Shown: positions 7,939 to 16,939 of the stretch, piece by piece
Layout: each line of letters opens with the position of its first letter
How positions within the stretch are numbered: the stretch's first letter is position 1
Source: Casp-actino5 sp049432165
GTDB lineage: Bacteria; Actinomycetota; Acidimicrobiia; Acidimicrobiales; Ilumatobacteraceae
NCBI GenBank assembly: GCA_049432165.1
Contig: JBMTDQ010000001.1
Coordinates: forward strand, 30,048 to 94,047
Reading direction: 5' to 3'
DNA: 64,000 bases
Position numbers and translations under genes: made by a program
Notes under the pieces: model-generated
What the model saw: the letters and a program-made list of their open reading frames with translations, nothing else
Told to the model about the DNA's origin: nothing
Database searches by the model: none

Positions 7939-9485
7939 AGCGGCACATTTCCATGCTTGCGTTGCGGAAGCTCTTCGCGTTTGGACTCGAGTACCCGTAG
8001 AGCCGCCACCACCTTCTGGCGTGTTTCTGAAGGTGCGATGACGTCGTCAATAAAACCTCGTTCAGCTGCGGCGTATGGATTCGCGTAACGCTCTGTGTAC
8101 TGCTCGATCAGTTCTGCTCGACGGGCAACTGGATCTTGGGCCTGCTGGAGTTCGCGACGGTAAATAATTTCAACAGCACCTTGGGGACCCATCACAGCGA
8201 GTTCAGCAGAGGGCCACGCAAACGCGAGGTCGGCTCCGACCGACTTTGAATTCATCACGACATACGCACCGCCGTAGGCCTTACGGGTAATGATTTGAAT
8301 TCGCGGCACGGTTGCTTCACAAAAGGCGTAGAGCAATTTGGCACCATGACGAATAATGCCCTCATGTTCTTGATCTACACCAGGAAGGAATCCTGGAACA
8401 TCAACAAAGACGAGCAACGGAATGTTGAACGCATCGCAGGTCCGAACAAAACGGGCGGCTTTTTCTGAAGACTCAATGTCGAGGACACCTGCGAACACCA
8501 TTGGCTGGTTACCAACAATGCCAACCGTTTTACCATCGACTCGTGCGAAACCACAGATCATTGATTTCGCCCAATGAGGGAAGTACTCCATGAATTCACC
8601 GTCGTCGACGACCGAGGCAATGACCTGCGCCATGTCATAGGGCATGCTCGGACTATCAGGCAGGATGGAGTCGAGTTCCGGACAGAGTCGATTTGGATCG
8701 TCTGTTGCTTCGATCGCTGGCGGGTTCTCAAGGTTGTTCTGCGGAAGAAGCGACAGCAAGTATCGCACCTCATCAAGACATGATTTCTCGTCATCGGTCA
8801 CAAAGGTGGCAACACCAGATTTCGATGCATGCGCCATCGCTCCACCGAGCGCCTCGAGGGTGACGTCTTCGCCTGTCACCGTCTTCACAACATCAGGACC
8901 TGTGATGAACATGTGGGACGACTCACGAACCATGAAAATGAAGTCGGTCATGGCTGGTGAATACACCGCTCCACCGGCGCATGGCCCGAGAATGACCGAA
9001 ATCTGCGGAACAACACCAGACGACATGACATTGCGGCGGAAAATTCCACCGTATGACGCAAGGCTGACAACACCTTCTTGAATTCGAGCGCCAGCGCCAT
9101 CGTTAAGTCCAATCATCGGTGCACCCGTCGACAGGGCAAGATCCATCACCTTGTGAATCTTCTCCGCAAAAACTTCACCTAGCGCACCGCCGAACACGGT
9201 GAAGTCCTGACTGAAGATGAACACCTTTCGGCCATCAACAGTTCCCCAACCAGTAATCACGCCGTCGGTGTAGGGCTGCTCCTCAAGACCTGACTCATGG
9301 GCACGATGACGTGCGAGCATGTCGAGTTCATGGAAGCTGCCCGGGTCGAGCAGATAGTCGATTCGCTCACGGGCAAGCATCTTGCCTTTTGCGTGCTGCC
9401 GCTCTACCGATCGCTCAGATCCGGCATGGCGGGCGGCCTCCTTGCGGTTAAGGAGGTCGTCGAGACGTTCTTTCATTGTTGACAC
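7935..9485 (-). CDS. pccB: Acyl-CoA (propionyl-CoA) carboxylase beta subunit, carboxyltransferase
   Basis: Transfers carboxyl from biotin to propionyl-CoA (or acetyl-CoA), giving methylmalonyl-CoA. The 516-aa protein carries both crotonase-fold halves: N-terminal RHRAHESGLEEQPYTDGVI and NDGAGARIQEGV, then the CoA-site stretch LGPCAGGAVYSPAMTDF, and C-terminal FVDVPGFLPGVDQEHEGII, RKAYGGAYVVM and a VMGPQGAVEI oxyanion region. I chose GTG 9485 because TAGCGT (9493-9498 on this strand) is 7 nt upstream; ATG 9476, three codons later, is the other candidate. Substrate preference is inferred from the ethylmalonyl-CoA genes nearby. Confidence 0.92.
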   Translation of the reverse strand: MSTMKERLDDLLNRKEAARHAGSERSVERQHAKGKMLARERIDYLLDPGSFHELDMLARHRAHESGLEEQPYTDGVITGWGTVDGRKVFIFSQDFTVFGGALGEVFAEKIHKVMDLALSTGAPMIGLNDGAGARIQEGVVSLASYGGIFRRNVMSSGVVPQISVILGPCAGGAVYSPAMTDFIFMVRESSHMFITGPDVVKTVTGEDVTLEALGGAMAHASKSGVATFVTDDEKSCLDEVRYLLSLLPQNNLENPPAIEATDDPNRLCPELDSILPDSPSMPYDMAQVIASVVDDGEFMEYFPHWAKSMICGFARVDGKTVGIVGNQPMVFAGVLDIESSEKAARFVRTCDAFNIPLLVFVDVPGFLPGVDQEHEGIIRHGAKLLYAFCEATVPRIQIITRKAYGGAYVVMNSKSVGADLAFAWPSAELAVMGPQGAVEIIYRRELQQAQDPVARRAELIEQYTERYANPYAAAERGFIDDVIAPSETRQKVVAALRVLESKREELPQRKHGNVPL

Positions 9486-9495
9486 AGCGAAGACG

Positions 9496-11391
9496 CTAAT
9501 CGACAGTGACCACAGATGCTGTGGTCGCCTGCGTGACATCTGTCGTTGCTACCCCGGCGACAGTTGTTTCTGAAGGAACAATTGTTGTTGTCAACGCGAG
9601 GGTTGTTGACGTTGTTGGCACTGTTCCATCCTCACCAACGATGGCTAATGGGCTCGTCACAACGCTCGAGAGACCTGACTCGAACACTGCAGACAGAGTC
9701 ACCGTCCAATTCCCAGTGACGTCGAACGGAAGGCCGTCTGCAGCACCGAGACGGGCGACTCCAACGCCGTTCAATGGGATGTCTTGGATTGTCCCTCGTC
9801 CGTAACTTCCGACCTCAGGGTCAAACTCCAATCGCAGGCTGACAATCGTTGCCGGGGTCGACAGCACTTCCACTTCTAGGGCATTCAAGCCAAGGGCTCC
9901 CGGGTCAAGTGATACCTCGGCAGCGAACCCTGCACCCTCATCAGCAAGGGGCATCACTAATGCGTATTCGCGGTCAGGAATGAGCGAAATTTTTGGTGGG
10001 TTAATCGCAAGCAACCAGCCACTAAACATGAGGACGACGACCCCAACAGTCGCTTCCGTGGCGAATACCCGCCTGAGGCGCATTGCGCTTCGGCGAGTGA
10101 GATGATCAACACGACTCAGTCGGTGACGAACCATGCCCCTCGCCTTGGCCGCAACGAACAACATCACGCCAACCGCTATCAGCTTCAGGATGAGTACTCG
10201 GCCGTGTGAACTCGTAAATAGAGCATCGCCATCAAGCCTCATCGTCTCGGCGACCCCGGTGATGACGACGACAAGAATTGCAGGACCAGACACCCGTGAG
10301 TACGCACGGACAGCATGAACAAGGTCCTGGTCACCAGGCCCCGCAAGAACAGCCCGGCCAACAACGACGACCCCTCCCAGCCAAACCGCAACGGCAACGA
10401 CGTGCAACATCATGACGATCAGCCCGATGAGGGCAAGGCTGCCACCCACTCGACTGAACGCGAGTGTGATCACAGAAACGGTCGGAGCGGCGATCGCAAG
10501 AGGCCTCGAGACATCATCGAGCACCGTTTCTGGACGGTAGGCGACCCAAACCGATGCAATGACTGCGATCAACCGAACAATGGCAGCCGCACCGTTCCAA
10601 CCCTCGGTGAATGTTTGAGCGAAGCTAAACGGGTTGAGCGAACCGGTGAACGACTTTCCGGTGAGCGACGATGTCAGCGCAGCCGTGTGCAAGTACGTGC
10701 CTCCCGCAGCGATCATCCACACCTTGAATGTGAAGCGCTGAGTGATCTCGTACAGGGGCCCCTCAGGCCACCCAAAGGCAATAACGGCAACCGCCCCAAA
10801 CAGGATCATGATCCCGTAGGTCGAGATAACCCCGCCCAACCACACTGAACCGCCTGTTGATCCGACCGCCTCGACGTCATCTCCAATCGAAGTGGAGTTG
10901 GTTGCTGCCGAAGCAGCAGTGGGCACTGTTGAATCTGTCGACGTACCTGAAGCAGAGGGAGTGTCGGCAGAAACCGAAAATGCAATGAGGTCTGTCGCTA
11001 TCGCTTGATCAAGATCATCACGCAGTAGCCAGGTAATCGTGCACGCTCCCTTGGGGAACGGGCTCAACACCTCAACTGTGAACGTCACATCGTCGTCGCC
11101 AAGTAACGGGATTCCGGTGCTTTGAGGTTGTGCTGGAGTCCCGCACCCAACTGCAACGGTGAATGCCTCACCGGTTGCAACTGGTTGTTGAAAGGTGAAG
11201 GTCATGATTGCGGGTGATGTCCCCAACGTTGCACCATCTGCAGGACTCGATCCTGCGAGCGAATTTTCGCTTGTTTGAGCATGCGTAGCAGCCGGCAATG
11301 CAGCGACGACTGCAATTGCCACACCAATTAGCGCAAAAACCCTCGAGATGAGTCCGCGAATATCGGCGCGATGCTGGCGAGTGAAGTCCAC
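9496..11391 (-). CDS. CopC-CopD domain fusion membrane protein
   Basis: A 631-residue protein. A signal peptide ends AATHA; a CopC-like domain follows (about 40-140, SPADGATLGTSP); an Ala/Ser/Thr linker leads to a CopD-like membrane domain of about eight helices (about 180-470, including MMLHVVAVAVWLGGVVV); then comes an extracytoplasmic beta-rich domain and a Thr/Val-rich tail. Such proteins are linked to copper uptake or handling. The His expected at the mature CopC N-terminus (eight residues before the Pro of SPADG) is Glu here, so copper binding may be altered. Start GTG 11391 has TACCGT (11398-11403 on this strand) 6 nt upstream, back to back with dnaX. Confidence 0.85.
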   Translation of the reverse strand: MDFTRQHRADIRGLISRVFALIGVAIAVVAALPAATHAQTSENSLAGSSPADGATLGTSPAIMTFTFQQPVATGEAFTVAVGCGTPAQPQSTGIPLLGDDDVTFTVEVLSPFPKGACTITWLLRDDLDQAIATDLIAFSVSADTPSASGTSTDSTVPTAASAATNSTSIGDDVEAVGSTGGSVWLGGVISTYGIMILFGAVAVIAFGWPEGPLYEITQRFTFKVWMIAAGGTYLHTAALTSSLTGKSFTGSLNPFSFAQTFTEGWNGAAAIVRLIAVIASVWVAYRPETVLDDVSRPLAIAAPTVSVITLAFSRVGGSLALIGLIVMMLHVVAVAVWLGGVVVVGRAVLAGPGDQDLVHAVRAYSRVSGPAILVVVITGVAETMRLDGDALFTSSHGRVLILKLIAVGVMLFVAAKARGMVRHRLSRVDHLTRRSAMRLRRVFATEATVGVVVLMFSGWLLAINPPKISLIPDREYALVMPLADEGAGFAAEVSLDPGALGLNALEVEVLSTPATIVSLRLEFDPEVGSYGRGTIQDIPLNGVGVARLGAADGLPFDVTGNWTVTLSAVFESGLSSVVTSPLAIVGEDGTVPTTSTTLALTTTIVPSETTVAGVATTDVTQATTASVVTVD

Positions 11392-11397
11392 ATCGCC

Positions 11398-11447
11398 ACG
11401 GTAGTCATCGCACCTCTCTCACCGCTGTCATCCCCTGCGGGTAGTCT
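11398..11447. promoter_or_regulatory. Divergent leaderless-type promoters for the copCD fusion and dnaX
   Basis: TACCGT on the minus strand (11398-11403) lies 6 nt before the copC-copD GTG. TAGTCT on the plus strand (11442-11447) lies 8 nt before the dnaX ATG. Neither start has a Shine-Dalgarno sequence. Assignment as -10 elements is inference from position and consensus. Confidence 0.55.
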
Positions 11448-11455
11448 GGCCTCAC

Positions 11456-13195
11456 ATGGCTACTCAGTCGCTATACCGCCGTTACCGTCCGCGCCGCTTC
11501 GATGAACTTCGCGGTCAAGAACACATCGTGCACGCCCTGCGTGAGGCAGTGAAGGCAGGCCGCGAAGGACAGGCGTACCTCTTTTCAGGTCCGCGCGGAA
11601 CTGGCAAAACAACAACCGCTCGAATTCTTGCAAAGGTGCTCAACTGCACCAATCCTGCAGATGGTGAACCATGCTGCGAGTGTGACTCGTGTATCGCAGT
11701 GGAGCGCGGAAACAGTTACGACGTTTTTGAACTTGATGCAGCCTCAAATAACTCGGTTGAGGACATCAGAAATCTCATTGACAAGGTCTCCCTAGGTACC
11801 CCCGGTCGACACAAGGTCTACATTCTCGACGAAGTCCACATGCTGAGTGCCGGTGCATCTGCCGCCCTACTAAAAGTGCTCGAAGAACCACCAGAACATG
11901 TGGTGTTCGTGCTGGCGACAACGGACCCACAGAAGTTAAAAGACACCATCAGGTCACGCACTCAGCACCTGCAATTCCACCTGCTGCCGAGCGACACACT
12001 CGCAGAGCACATCAAATGGGTTGCACAAGATGCAGGCCTCGAACTGAACGACCACATCATCGATGCAGCCTTATCGAAAGGTGGTGGCTCGGCGCGAGAC
12101 ACGCTGTCTGCTCTTGAATTACTCGCCGCCGGTGGTAGCGATGTTGATGACTCGATAGATCTGTCGGAGTTCGTTCGAGCGTTGGTTGATTCCGATACCG
12201 GTATTGCGCTCAGTGCCACTGCTCACGCTGTCTCAAACGGCCACGATCCGCGGACGTTGTGCGAAGAACTGATCCGGCATCTTCGTGATCTCTTCCTGTC
12301 GGTCATGTCGCCTGAATTGGTCTCGGTTCGCCACGATCAACTTGATCAACTCGCCAGTACTGCCCGAGATGTCGGCACCGCATCAATTGTTCGAGCAATG
12401 GAACGTCTTGGTTCCGCTCTAGTCGAAATGCGATTTGCTCCCGACCCGCGCATCATGCTTGAGATTGCGCTCGTTCAACTCACACGTGACGATGGGGCAG
12501 ACGATCAGTCTGCGCTCCTTGCACGCCTGGAGCGACTGGAACGGAGCGTCGCAGAGGGTGTTACAACACCAGTGAGGGAGACCCCCCGTAGCAGCGCAAC
12601 CGGAAAAGCAATCGTCGGTGGTCGAGCCCGTCGGTCTGATGCCAGTGGATCAATACCTCGGCCAGAGTCGGCGGCAACACAACCAGCCGCAAACCCCGCT
12701 CCGGATCCTCAACCAGCCGCTTCCCCGTCAGACGCAACCGAACCCGCTCCAGCACAAACGAAACCGACTGCGCAATCCTCGCAACATGATGCACACTCTG
12801 TTCAATCAGTCTGGTCAGACAGTATTCGATCATCTCTTTCAGGAATGGCGAGGGCTCTCTTCGCCCCAGCGTCAATCGGTGAGGTGGTAGCTACTGACAG
12901 TGGGCTCGCAGTGGAGGTCCTGCTCCCTAGCGAAGTGCACGCGCAGAAATGCGGTGCTCATCGCGAGGCGGTGCAACAGCAACTTGCTCAGTCGCTCGGC
13001 ACGGTGGTCGAACTCACATTGAGTGTTGAACGAACGACACCAACTGATGCTTCACGGGGTGCGTCAGAAATTGTCGAGGAACCAATCGACCCGAACGACA
13101 TCATCGACGCTCCCGTAACCCCTCAACGCAGCCCAGAGGAGGAGATCGCAGATATCTTCCCGGGCACCCGACTGATCAAAACAAGTGACGACTGA
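11456..13195 (+). CDS. dnaX: DNA polymerase III gamma/tau subunit (clamp loader)
   Basis: ATPase of the replication clamp loader, 579 aa. It opens SLYRRYRPRRFDELRGQEHI; Walker A is SGPRGTGKTTTARILAK (near residue 45), a zinc module has Cys residues in CTNPADGEPCCECDSC, the DEAD-like Walker B is YILDEVHMLS, and sensor 1 is ATTDPQ. After the AAA+ and collar domains (to about 360) there is a Pro/Ala/Gln-rich linker (about 390-450) and a C-terminal tau-like domain. I saw no slippery A-run implying programmed frameshifting. recR follows after 2 bp, the usual dnaX-recR arrangement. Confidence 0.96.
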   Translation: MATQSLYRRYRPRRFDELRGQEHIVHALREAVKAGREGQAYLFSGPRGTGKTTTARILAKVLNCTNPADGEPCCECDSCIAVERGNSYDVFELDAASNNSVEDIRNLIDKVSLGTPGRHKVYILDEVHMLSAGASAALLKVLEEPPEHVVFVLATTDPQKLKDTIRSRTQHLQFHLLPSDTLAEHIKWVAQDAGLELNDHIIDAALSKGGGSARDTLSALELLAAGGSDVDDSIDLSEFVRALVDSDTGIALSATAHAVSNGHDPRTLCEELIRHLRDLFLSVMSPELVSVRHDQLDQLASTARDVGTASIVRAMERLGSALVEMRFAPDPRIMLEIALVQLTRDDGADDQSALLARLERLERSVAEGVTTPVRETPRSSATGKAIVGGRARRSDASGSIPRPESAATQPAANPAPDPQPAASPSDATEPAPAQTKPTAQSSQHDAHSVQSVWSDSIRSSLSGMARALFAPASIGEVVATDSGLAVEVLLPSEVHAQKCGAHREAVQQQLAQSLGTVVELTLSVERTTPTDASRGASEIVEEPIDPNDIIDAPVTPQRSPEEEIADIFPGTRLIKTSDD

Positions 13196-13197
13196 CC

Positions 13198-13812
13198 ATG
13201 GCCGCAGTTCACACTCCACCAGTCCAAACGCTGATCGATGAACTCGGTCGGCTTCCAGGAATCGGACCAAAATCAGCACAACGCATCGCATTTCATCTGC
13301 TGAAAATTCCTGAGATTGACGCCAACCGGTTATCGGACGCTATCCGTGAGGCAAAAGCGCGGGTGCAATTCTGTGAACGCTGTTTCAACGTTGCAGAAGC
13401 TTCGCTATGCCCCATCTGTTCCGATGAACGCCGCGACAGCACAACGCTCTGCGTTGTCGAGGAATCACGCGACATCATCGCAATCGAACGAACCGGAGAA
13501 TTCAAAGGCCGCTATCACGTGCTCCTCGGTGCAATGAATCCTTTGGAAGGCATCGGTCCTGACCAACTGAAAATTCGAGAATTACTTTCCCGCCTCGGCC
13601 CCGAACAGGTCACCGAAGTGGTGATCTGCACCAATCCGAATACTGAAGGCGAAGTAACGGCGATGTACCTCGCACGAATGTTGTCGCCGCTTGGCATCAC
13701 CGTCTCTCGTCTTGCCAGTGGGCTCCCGGTCGGTGGCGACCTTGAATACGCCGACGAACTGACGTTGGGTCGCGCCTTTGAGGGGCGCACACGGATCACC
13801 GAAGCGTCGTAA
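13198..13812 (+). CDS. recR: Recombination mediator protein RecR
   Basis: A 204-residue RecFOR-pathway protein that forms a DNA-encircling ring and helps load RecA at gaps. In order: helix-hairpin-helix (LGRLPGIGPKSAQRIAFHLL), four-Cys zinc finger (CERCFNVAEASLCPIC), Toprim domain (TTLCVVEESRDIIAIE) and a C-terminal Walker-like region (SRLASGLPVGGDLEYADE). Length and motif order are normal. Starts 2 bp after dnaX. The next gene is convergent; the 87-bp gap between them contains a 6-bp inverted repeat (13829-13834 with 13846-13851) without a T-tract. Confidence 0.97.
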   Translation: MAAVHTPPVQTLIDELGRLPGIGPKSAQRIAFHLLKIPEIDANRLSDAIREAKARVQFCERCFNVAEASLCPICSDERRDSTTLCVVEESRDIIAIERTGEFKGRYHVLLGAMNPLEGIGPDQLKIRELLSRLGPEQVTEVVICTNPNTEGEVTAMYLARMLSPLGITVSRLASGLPVGGDLEYADELTLGRAFEGRTRITEAS

Positions 13813-13899
13813 TTCCTTCAACTACCCGCAACGTTGCCAAGGTGCACGTTGAACTATGAGCGCTCGTTAGTTCTGAAACGCTCGCCACTTCTGGAGAGA

Positions 13900-15078
13900 C
13901 TAGACCTTGATGATGAGGGCATCGCCTTGGCCGCCGCCGCCGCACAACGCAGCGGCGCCATACCCGCCGCCACGTCGGCGAAGCTCATGAGCAAGGGTAA
14001 GTGCGAGCCGGTTACCGCTCATTCCAATCGGGTGACCGACCGCAATCGCTCCACCGTTCACATTGACGATGTCATCGCTAATTCCGAGATCATGCATTGA
14101 TGCAATCCCGACTGCAGCAAACGCCTCGTTCAATTCAAACAGCGAAATGTCGCTAACTAAAAGGTCAGTCTTTGCGAGGGCTGCCCGGATCGCATTTGCT
14201 GGCTGAAGGAGCAGCGAAGGGTTATCCGGGCCGGCAACCATTCCATACGAGACGTACTCTGCAAGTGGCTCAAGCCCGCGATCGGCGGCTGCGCGTTGTG
14301 ACATCATCACAACAGCCGAGGCGCCGTCAGAAATCTGCGATGCGTTTCCTGCGGTAATTGTTCCTTGGCCACCGAATGCACCTCGCAGCCCGCCGAGGCT
14401 CTGCTCCGTTGTATCCGCCCTGATGCCCTCATCCTCGGTGACGGTGATTGCGTCACCCCGGCGCTGAGGAACCTCTACCGGAACAATCTCCTCTGCGAGG
14501 CGTCCATTCTTCGTTGCATCGGCTGCACGCTCGTGCGAGGCGGCTGCGACGCGATCCTGTTCTTCCCGACTGATAGAACCATCCGCGTATTGTTCGGTCC
14601 CTGTGCCCATCAGACATGCGTCAAAGGCACACCACAAGCCGTCTTTCACAATGGCATCTTCGAGTTCTGTGTTGCCGTAACGGTATCCACCCCTCGCACC
14701 TGCCAATAGGTGAGGCGCGTTTGTCATCGACTCCATTCCGCCTGCAACGACAATGTCAGCATCACCGCTCATGATCATCTGGTGAGCGAGATAAATCGCA
14801 TTCAAACCAGAAAGACACACCTTGTTGACGTTGACCGATGGAACACCCATCGGAATGCCTGCTCCTGCGGCCGCTTGGCGCGCTGGCACCTGCCCCTGAC
14901 CAGCCATCAATACTTGACCCATGATCACGTGATCGACCTCAGCAGGGTCGACGCCGGCTCGCTCAAGAGCACCCTTAATCGCAATTGAGCCAAGTTGGGC
15001 CGCTGACATCGAGGTGAATGCGCCGCTCATTTTTCCGATCGGAGTACGTGCTCCAGCAATGATGTTCGAGGAAGTCAT
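13900..15078 (-). CDS. Acetyl-CoA C-acetyltransferase (thiolase)
   Basis: A 392-residue biosynthetic-type thiolase that condenses two acetyl-CoA into acetoacetyl-CoA, the entry to the ethylmalonyl-CoA pathway and to polyhydroxybutyrate synthesis. Nucleophilic Cys is in NKVCLSGLNAI (near 87), the general-base His is in GHPIGMSGNR, and the second Cys is in AALCGGGGQGDAL. ATG 15078 is supported by TACGGT (15086-15091, this strand) 7 nt upstream. The gene is divergent from crotonyl-CoA carboxylase/reductase across 67 bp, a strong context link. No acetoacetyl-CoA reductase or crotonase is beside it. Confidence 0.94.
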   Translation of the reverse strand: MTSSNIIAGARTPIGKMSGAFTSMSAAQLGSIAIKGALERAGVDPAEVDHVIMGQVLMAGQGQVPARQAAAGAGIPMGVPSVNVNKVCLSGLNAIYLAHQMIMSGDADIVVAGGMESMTNAPHLLAGARGGYRYGNTELEDAIVKDGLWCAFDACLMGTGTEQYADGSISREEQDRVAAASHERAADATKNGRLAEEIVPVEVPQRRGDAITVTEDEGIRADTTEQSLGGLRGAFGGQGTITAGNASQISDGASAVVMMSQRAAADRGLEPLAEYVSYGMVAGPDNPSLLLQPANAIRAALAKTDLLVSDISLFELNEAFAAVGIASMHDLGISDDIVNVNGGAIAVGHPIGMSGNRLALTLAHELRRRGGGYGAAALCGGGGQGDALIIKV

Positions 15079-15085
15079 ATCGGAA

Positions 15086-15139
15086 ACCGTACCTCGCATT
15101 TCATTCGGCTTGGACGTTGGAGTTACCGGGCGGTAGGTT
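15086..15139. promoter_or_regulatory. Divergent leaderless-type promoters for thiolase and ccr
   Basis: TACGGT on the minus strand (15086-15091) is 7 nt before the thiolase ATG and TAGGTT on the plus strand (15134-15139) is 6 nt before the ccr ATG. No Shine-Dalgarno sequence precedes either start. A shared control region of 67 bp would let both halves of the pathway respond together; no operator is recognisable. Confidence 0.55.
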
Positions 15140-15145
15140 TCGGTT

Positions 15146-16507
15146 ATGTCATCCCCCAATTCTGAGACACTTGCGATCCAGCAAGCAATTATCGAGGGCG
15201 CCTCTGGTGGGGAACTTGCGGCGCTTCCTCTTCCTGAGTCGTATCGGGCAGCGTTTGTAAAACGCGATGAAACCGCAATGTTCGAAGGGGTTGAGTCCGC
15301 CGACAAAGACCCTCGCAAGTCGCTGCACATCGGTGAAGTTGCCCTGCCCGAAATCGCCCCCGATGAGGTGTACGTCGCAGTGATGGCATCTTCGATCAAC
15401 TTCAACACGGTGTGGACTTCGATCTTTGAACCACTTCCAACGTTTGGATTTCTCGACCGACTAGCGCGCGAATCTGAGTGGGCAGCCCGCCATCAGCGTG
15501 ACGAACACATCATTGGGTCCGACGCCTCTGGTGTCGTGCTCAGAGTGGGTTCTGCTGTGCGAAATTGGAAACCTGGCGACCGAGTCACCGTGCACTGCAA
15601 CCACGTCGATGACCAGGACCCGACGGCGCACGACGACTCGATGCTTGCAACGAACCAACGAATCTGGGGCTTCGAGACCAACTTTGGCGGACTCGCCGAC
15701 ATCTCGGTGGTGAAAGCCAACCAACTCATGCCCAAGCCAACCCACCTCACGTGGGAAGAGTCGGCAGTAAATGCGCTGTGCAACTCAACGAGTTACAGAA
15801 TGCTTGTCAGCGATAACGGAGCACGCATGAAGCAGGGTGACTCTGTGCTCATCTGGGGTGCCACTGGCGGTATCGGTGGGTACGGAGTGCAATATGTTCT
15901 CAATGGCGGTGGAACCCCAATTGGCGTTGTCTCTTCTCCAGAGCGTGCCGCCTTGTTGAACGATCTCGGCTGTGAAGCGGTGATCGATCGTCGGGCAGAG
16001 GGGTATTCCTTCTGGAAGGACGAACACACCCAAGATGAATCGGAATGGCGGCGTTTTGGTGGAAAAATTCGCAGCCTCATTGGCGAAGATCCTGACATCG
16101 TGTTCGAACATCCGGGCCGTTCAACGATGGGTGCATCAATCTTTGCCGTGCGTCGCGGTGGCACCGTCGTCACCTGCGCAGCGACGTCGGGCTACATGGT
16201 GGAGTTCGATAATCGTCACTTCTGGATGAAACTCAAGCGTCTCCTGTCATCCCACTTTGCAAACTACGCCGAGTCATGGGCTGCGAACAGGCTGATCGAT
16301 CAGGGGCGCATCCAACCTCTTCTCAGCAAGGTGTACACCCTTGACGAGACAGGTGAGGCGGCGAGGGCAGTTCACCGAAATGAGATTGAAGGCAAGGCTG
16401 GCGTGCTGTGCCTTTCCCCATCGAAAGGCCTCGGTATCGACGATGCCGAGAAGCGTGACCGCATCGGCGAACACAAGATCACGACCTTCCAACGTCACGC
16501 TGGCTGA
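15146..16507 (+). CDS. ccr: Crotonyl-CoA carboxylase/reductase
   Basis: Key enzyme of the ethylmalonyl-CoA pathway: reductive carboxylation of crotonyl-CoA with NADPH and CO2 to (2S)-ethylmalonyl-CoA. A 453-aa medium-chain dehydrogenase fold with the characteristic motifs SYRAAFVKRDETAMF, DKDPRKSLHIGEV, VWTSIFEP, RIWGFETNFGG, LIWGATGGIGGYG, FEHPGRSTMG and SHFANYAESW. The Asn of SINFNTVW, the Phe-Glu of GFETN and the His of AVHRN appear equivalent to the CO2-pocket residues described for the Kitasatospora enzyme. This makes a plain quinone reductase or alcohol dehydrogenase assignment unlikely. It heads a probable five-gene plus-strand operon. Confidence 0.96.
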   Translation: MSSPNSETLAIQQAIIEGASGGELAALPLPESYRAAFVKRDETAMFEGVESADKDPRKSLHIGEVALPEIAPDEVYVAVMASSINFNTVWTSIFEPLPTFGFLDRLARESEWAARHQRDEHIIGSDASGVVLRVGSAVRNWKPGDRVTVHCNHVDDQDPTAHDDSMLATNQRIWGFETNFGGLADISVVKANQLMPKPTHLTWEESAVNALCNSTSYRMLVSDNGARMKQGDSVLIWGATGGIGGYGVQYVLNGGGTPIGVVSSPERAALLNDLGCEAVIDRRAEGYSFWKDEHTQDESEWRRFGGKIRSLIGEDPDIVFEHPGRSTMGASIFAVRRGGTVVTCAATSGYMVEFDNRHFWMKLKRLLSSHFANYAESWAANRLIDQGRIQPLLSKVYTLDETGEAARAVHRNEIEGKAGVLCLSPSKGLGIDDAEKRDRIGEHKITTFQRHAG

Positions 16508-16528
16508 GTTCTCAGGCAGAATATTCAC

Positions 16529-16930
16529 ATGTTGCTTACCGAAATTGACCACGTTGCGATTGCCGTTCGAGATCTTGAGGCTGCGATCGACTACTACAAA
16601 CGAGCATTTGGCGCGACGGTTGACCACCGCGAGGTCGTTGAATCTGACGGTGTCGAAGAAGCATTGCTGAAGGTTGCAGAGAGTTACGTACAACTCTTGA
16701 CTCCAACGCGAGATGATTCCCCCGTTGCAAAGGCGATTGAAAAGCGAGGCGAAGGCCTCCACCACATTGGCTACCGGGTCACCGACTGTGCTGCTGCGCT
16801 AGAAGCGATGGTCGCTGCAGGGGCCACGCCAATCGATGCCGCACCCCGGCCGGGTAGCCGCGGAACAACGGTTGCGTTCATGCACCCAAAGGGAAGTTTC
16901 GGCACCCTGATCGAACTCGTTCAGGAATAG
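16529..16930 (+). CDS. mce: Ethylmalonyl-CoA/methylmalonyl-CoA epimerase
   Basis: A 133-residue vicinal-oxygen-chelate protein that interconverts the C2 epimers of methylmalonyl-CoA and ethylmalonyl-CoA. It opens TEIDHVAIAVRDLEAAIDYY (first metal His), has GLHHIGYRVTD (His pair) and ends MHPKGSFGTLIELVQE with the metal/catalytic Glu. It lies 21 bp after ccr, so its product supplies the (2R)-ethylmalonyl-CoA needed by the mutase at 0.5-2.5 kb. Length is normal for the family. Confidence 0.94.
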   Translation: MLLTEIDHVAIAVRDLEAAIDYYKRAFGATVDHREVVESDGVEEALLKVAESYVQLLTPTRDDSPVAKAIEKRGEGLHHIGYRVTDCAAALEAMVAAGATPIDAAPRPGSRGTTVAFMHPKGSFGTLIELVQE

Positions 16931-16939
16931 CTGAGAGCA

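Noticed and set aside
10315..10848. A 177-codon plus-strand frame within the CopC-CopD gene
   Set aside because: Charged, Asn/Arg-rich shadow of transmembrane-coding DNA; no start signal or homology.
13829..13851. Inverted repeat CAACGT...ACGTTG between recR and the thiolase gene as a terminator
   Set aside because: Arms of only 6 bp with an 11-nt loop and no T-tract on either strand.
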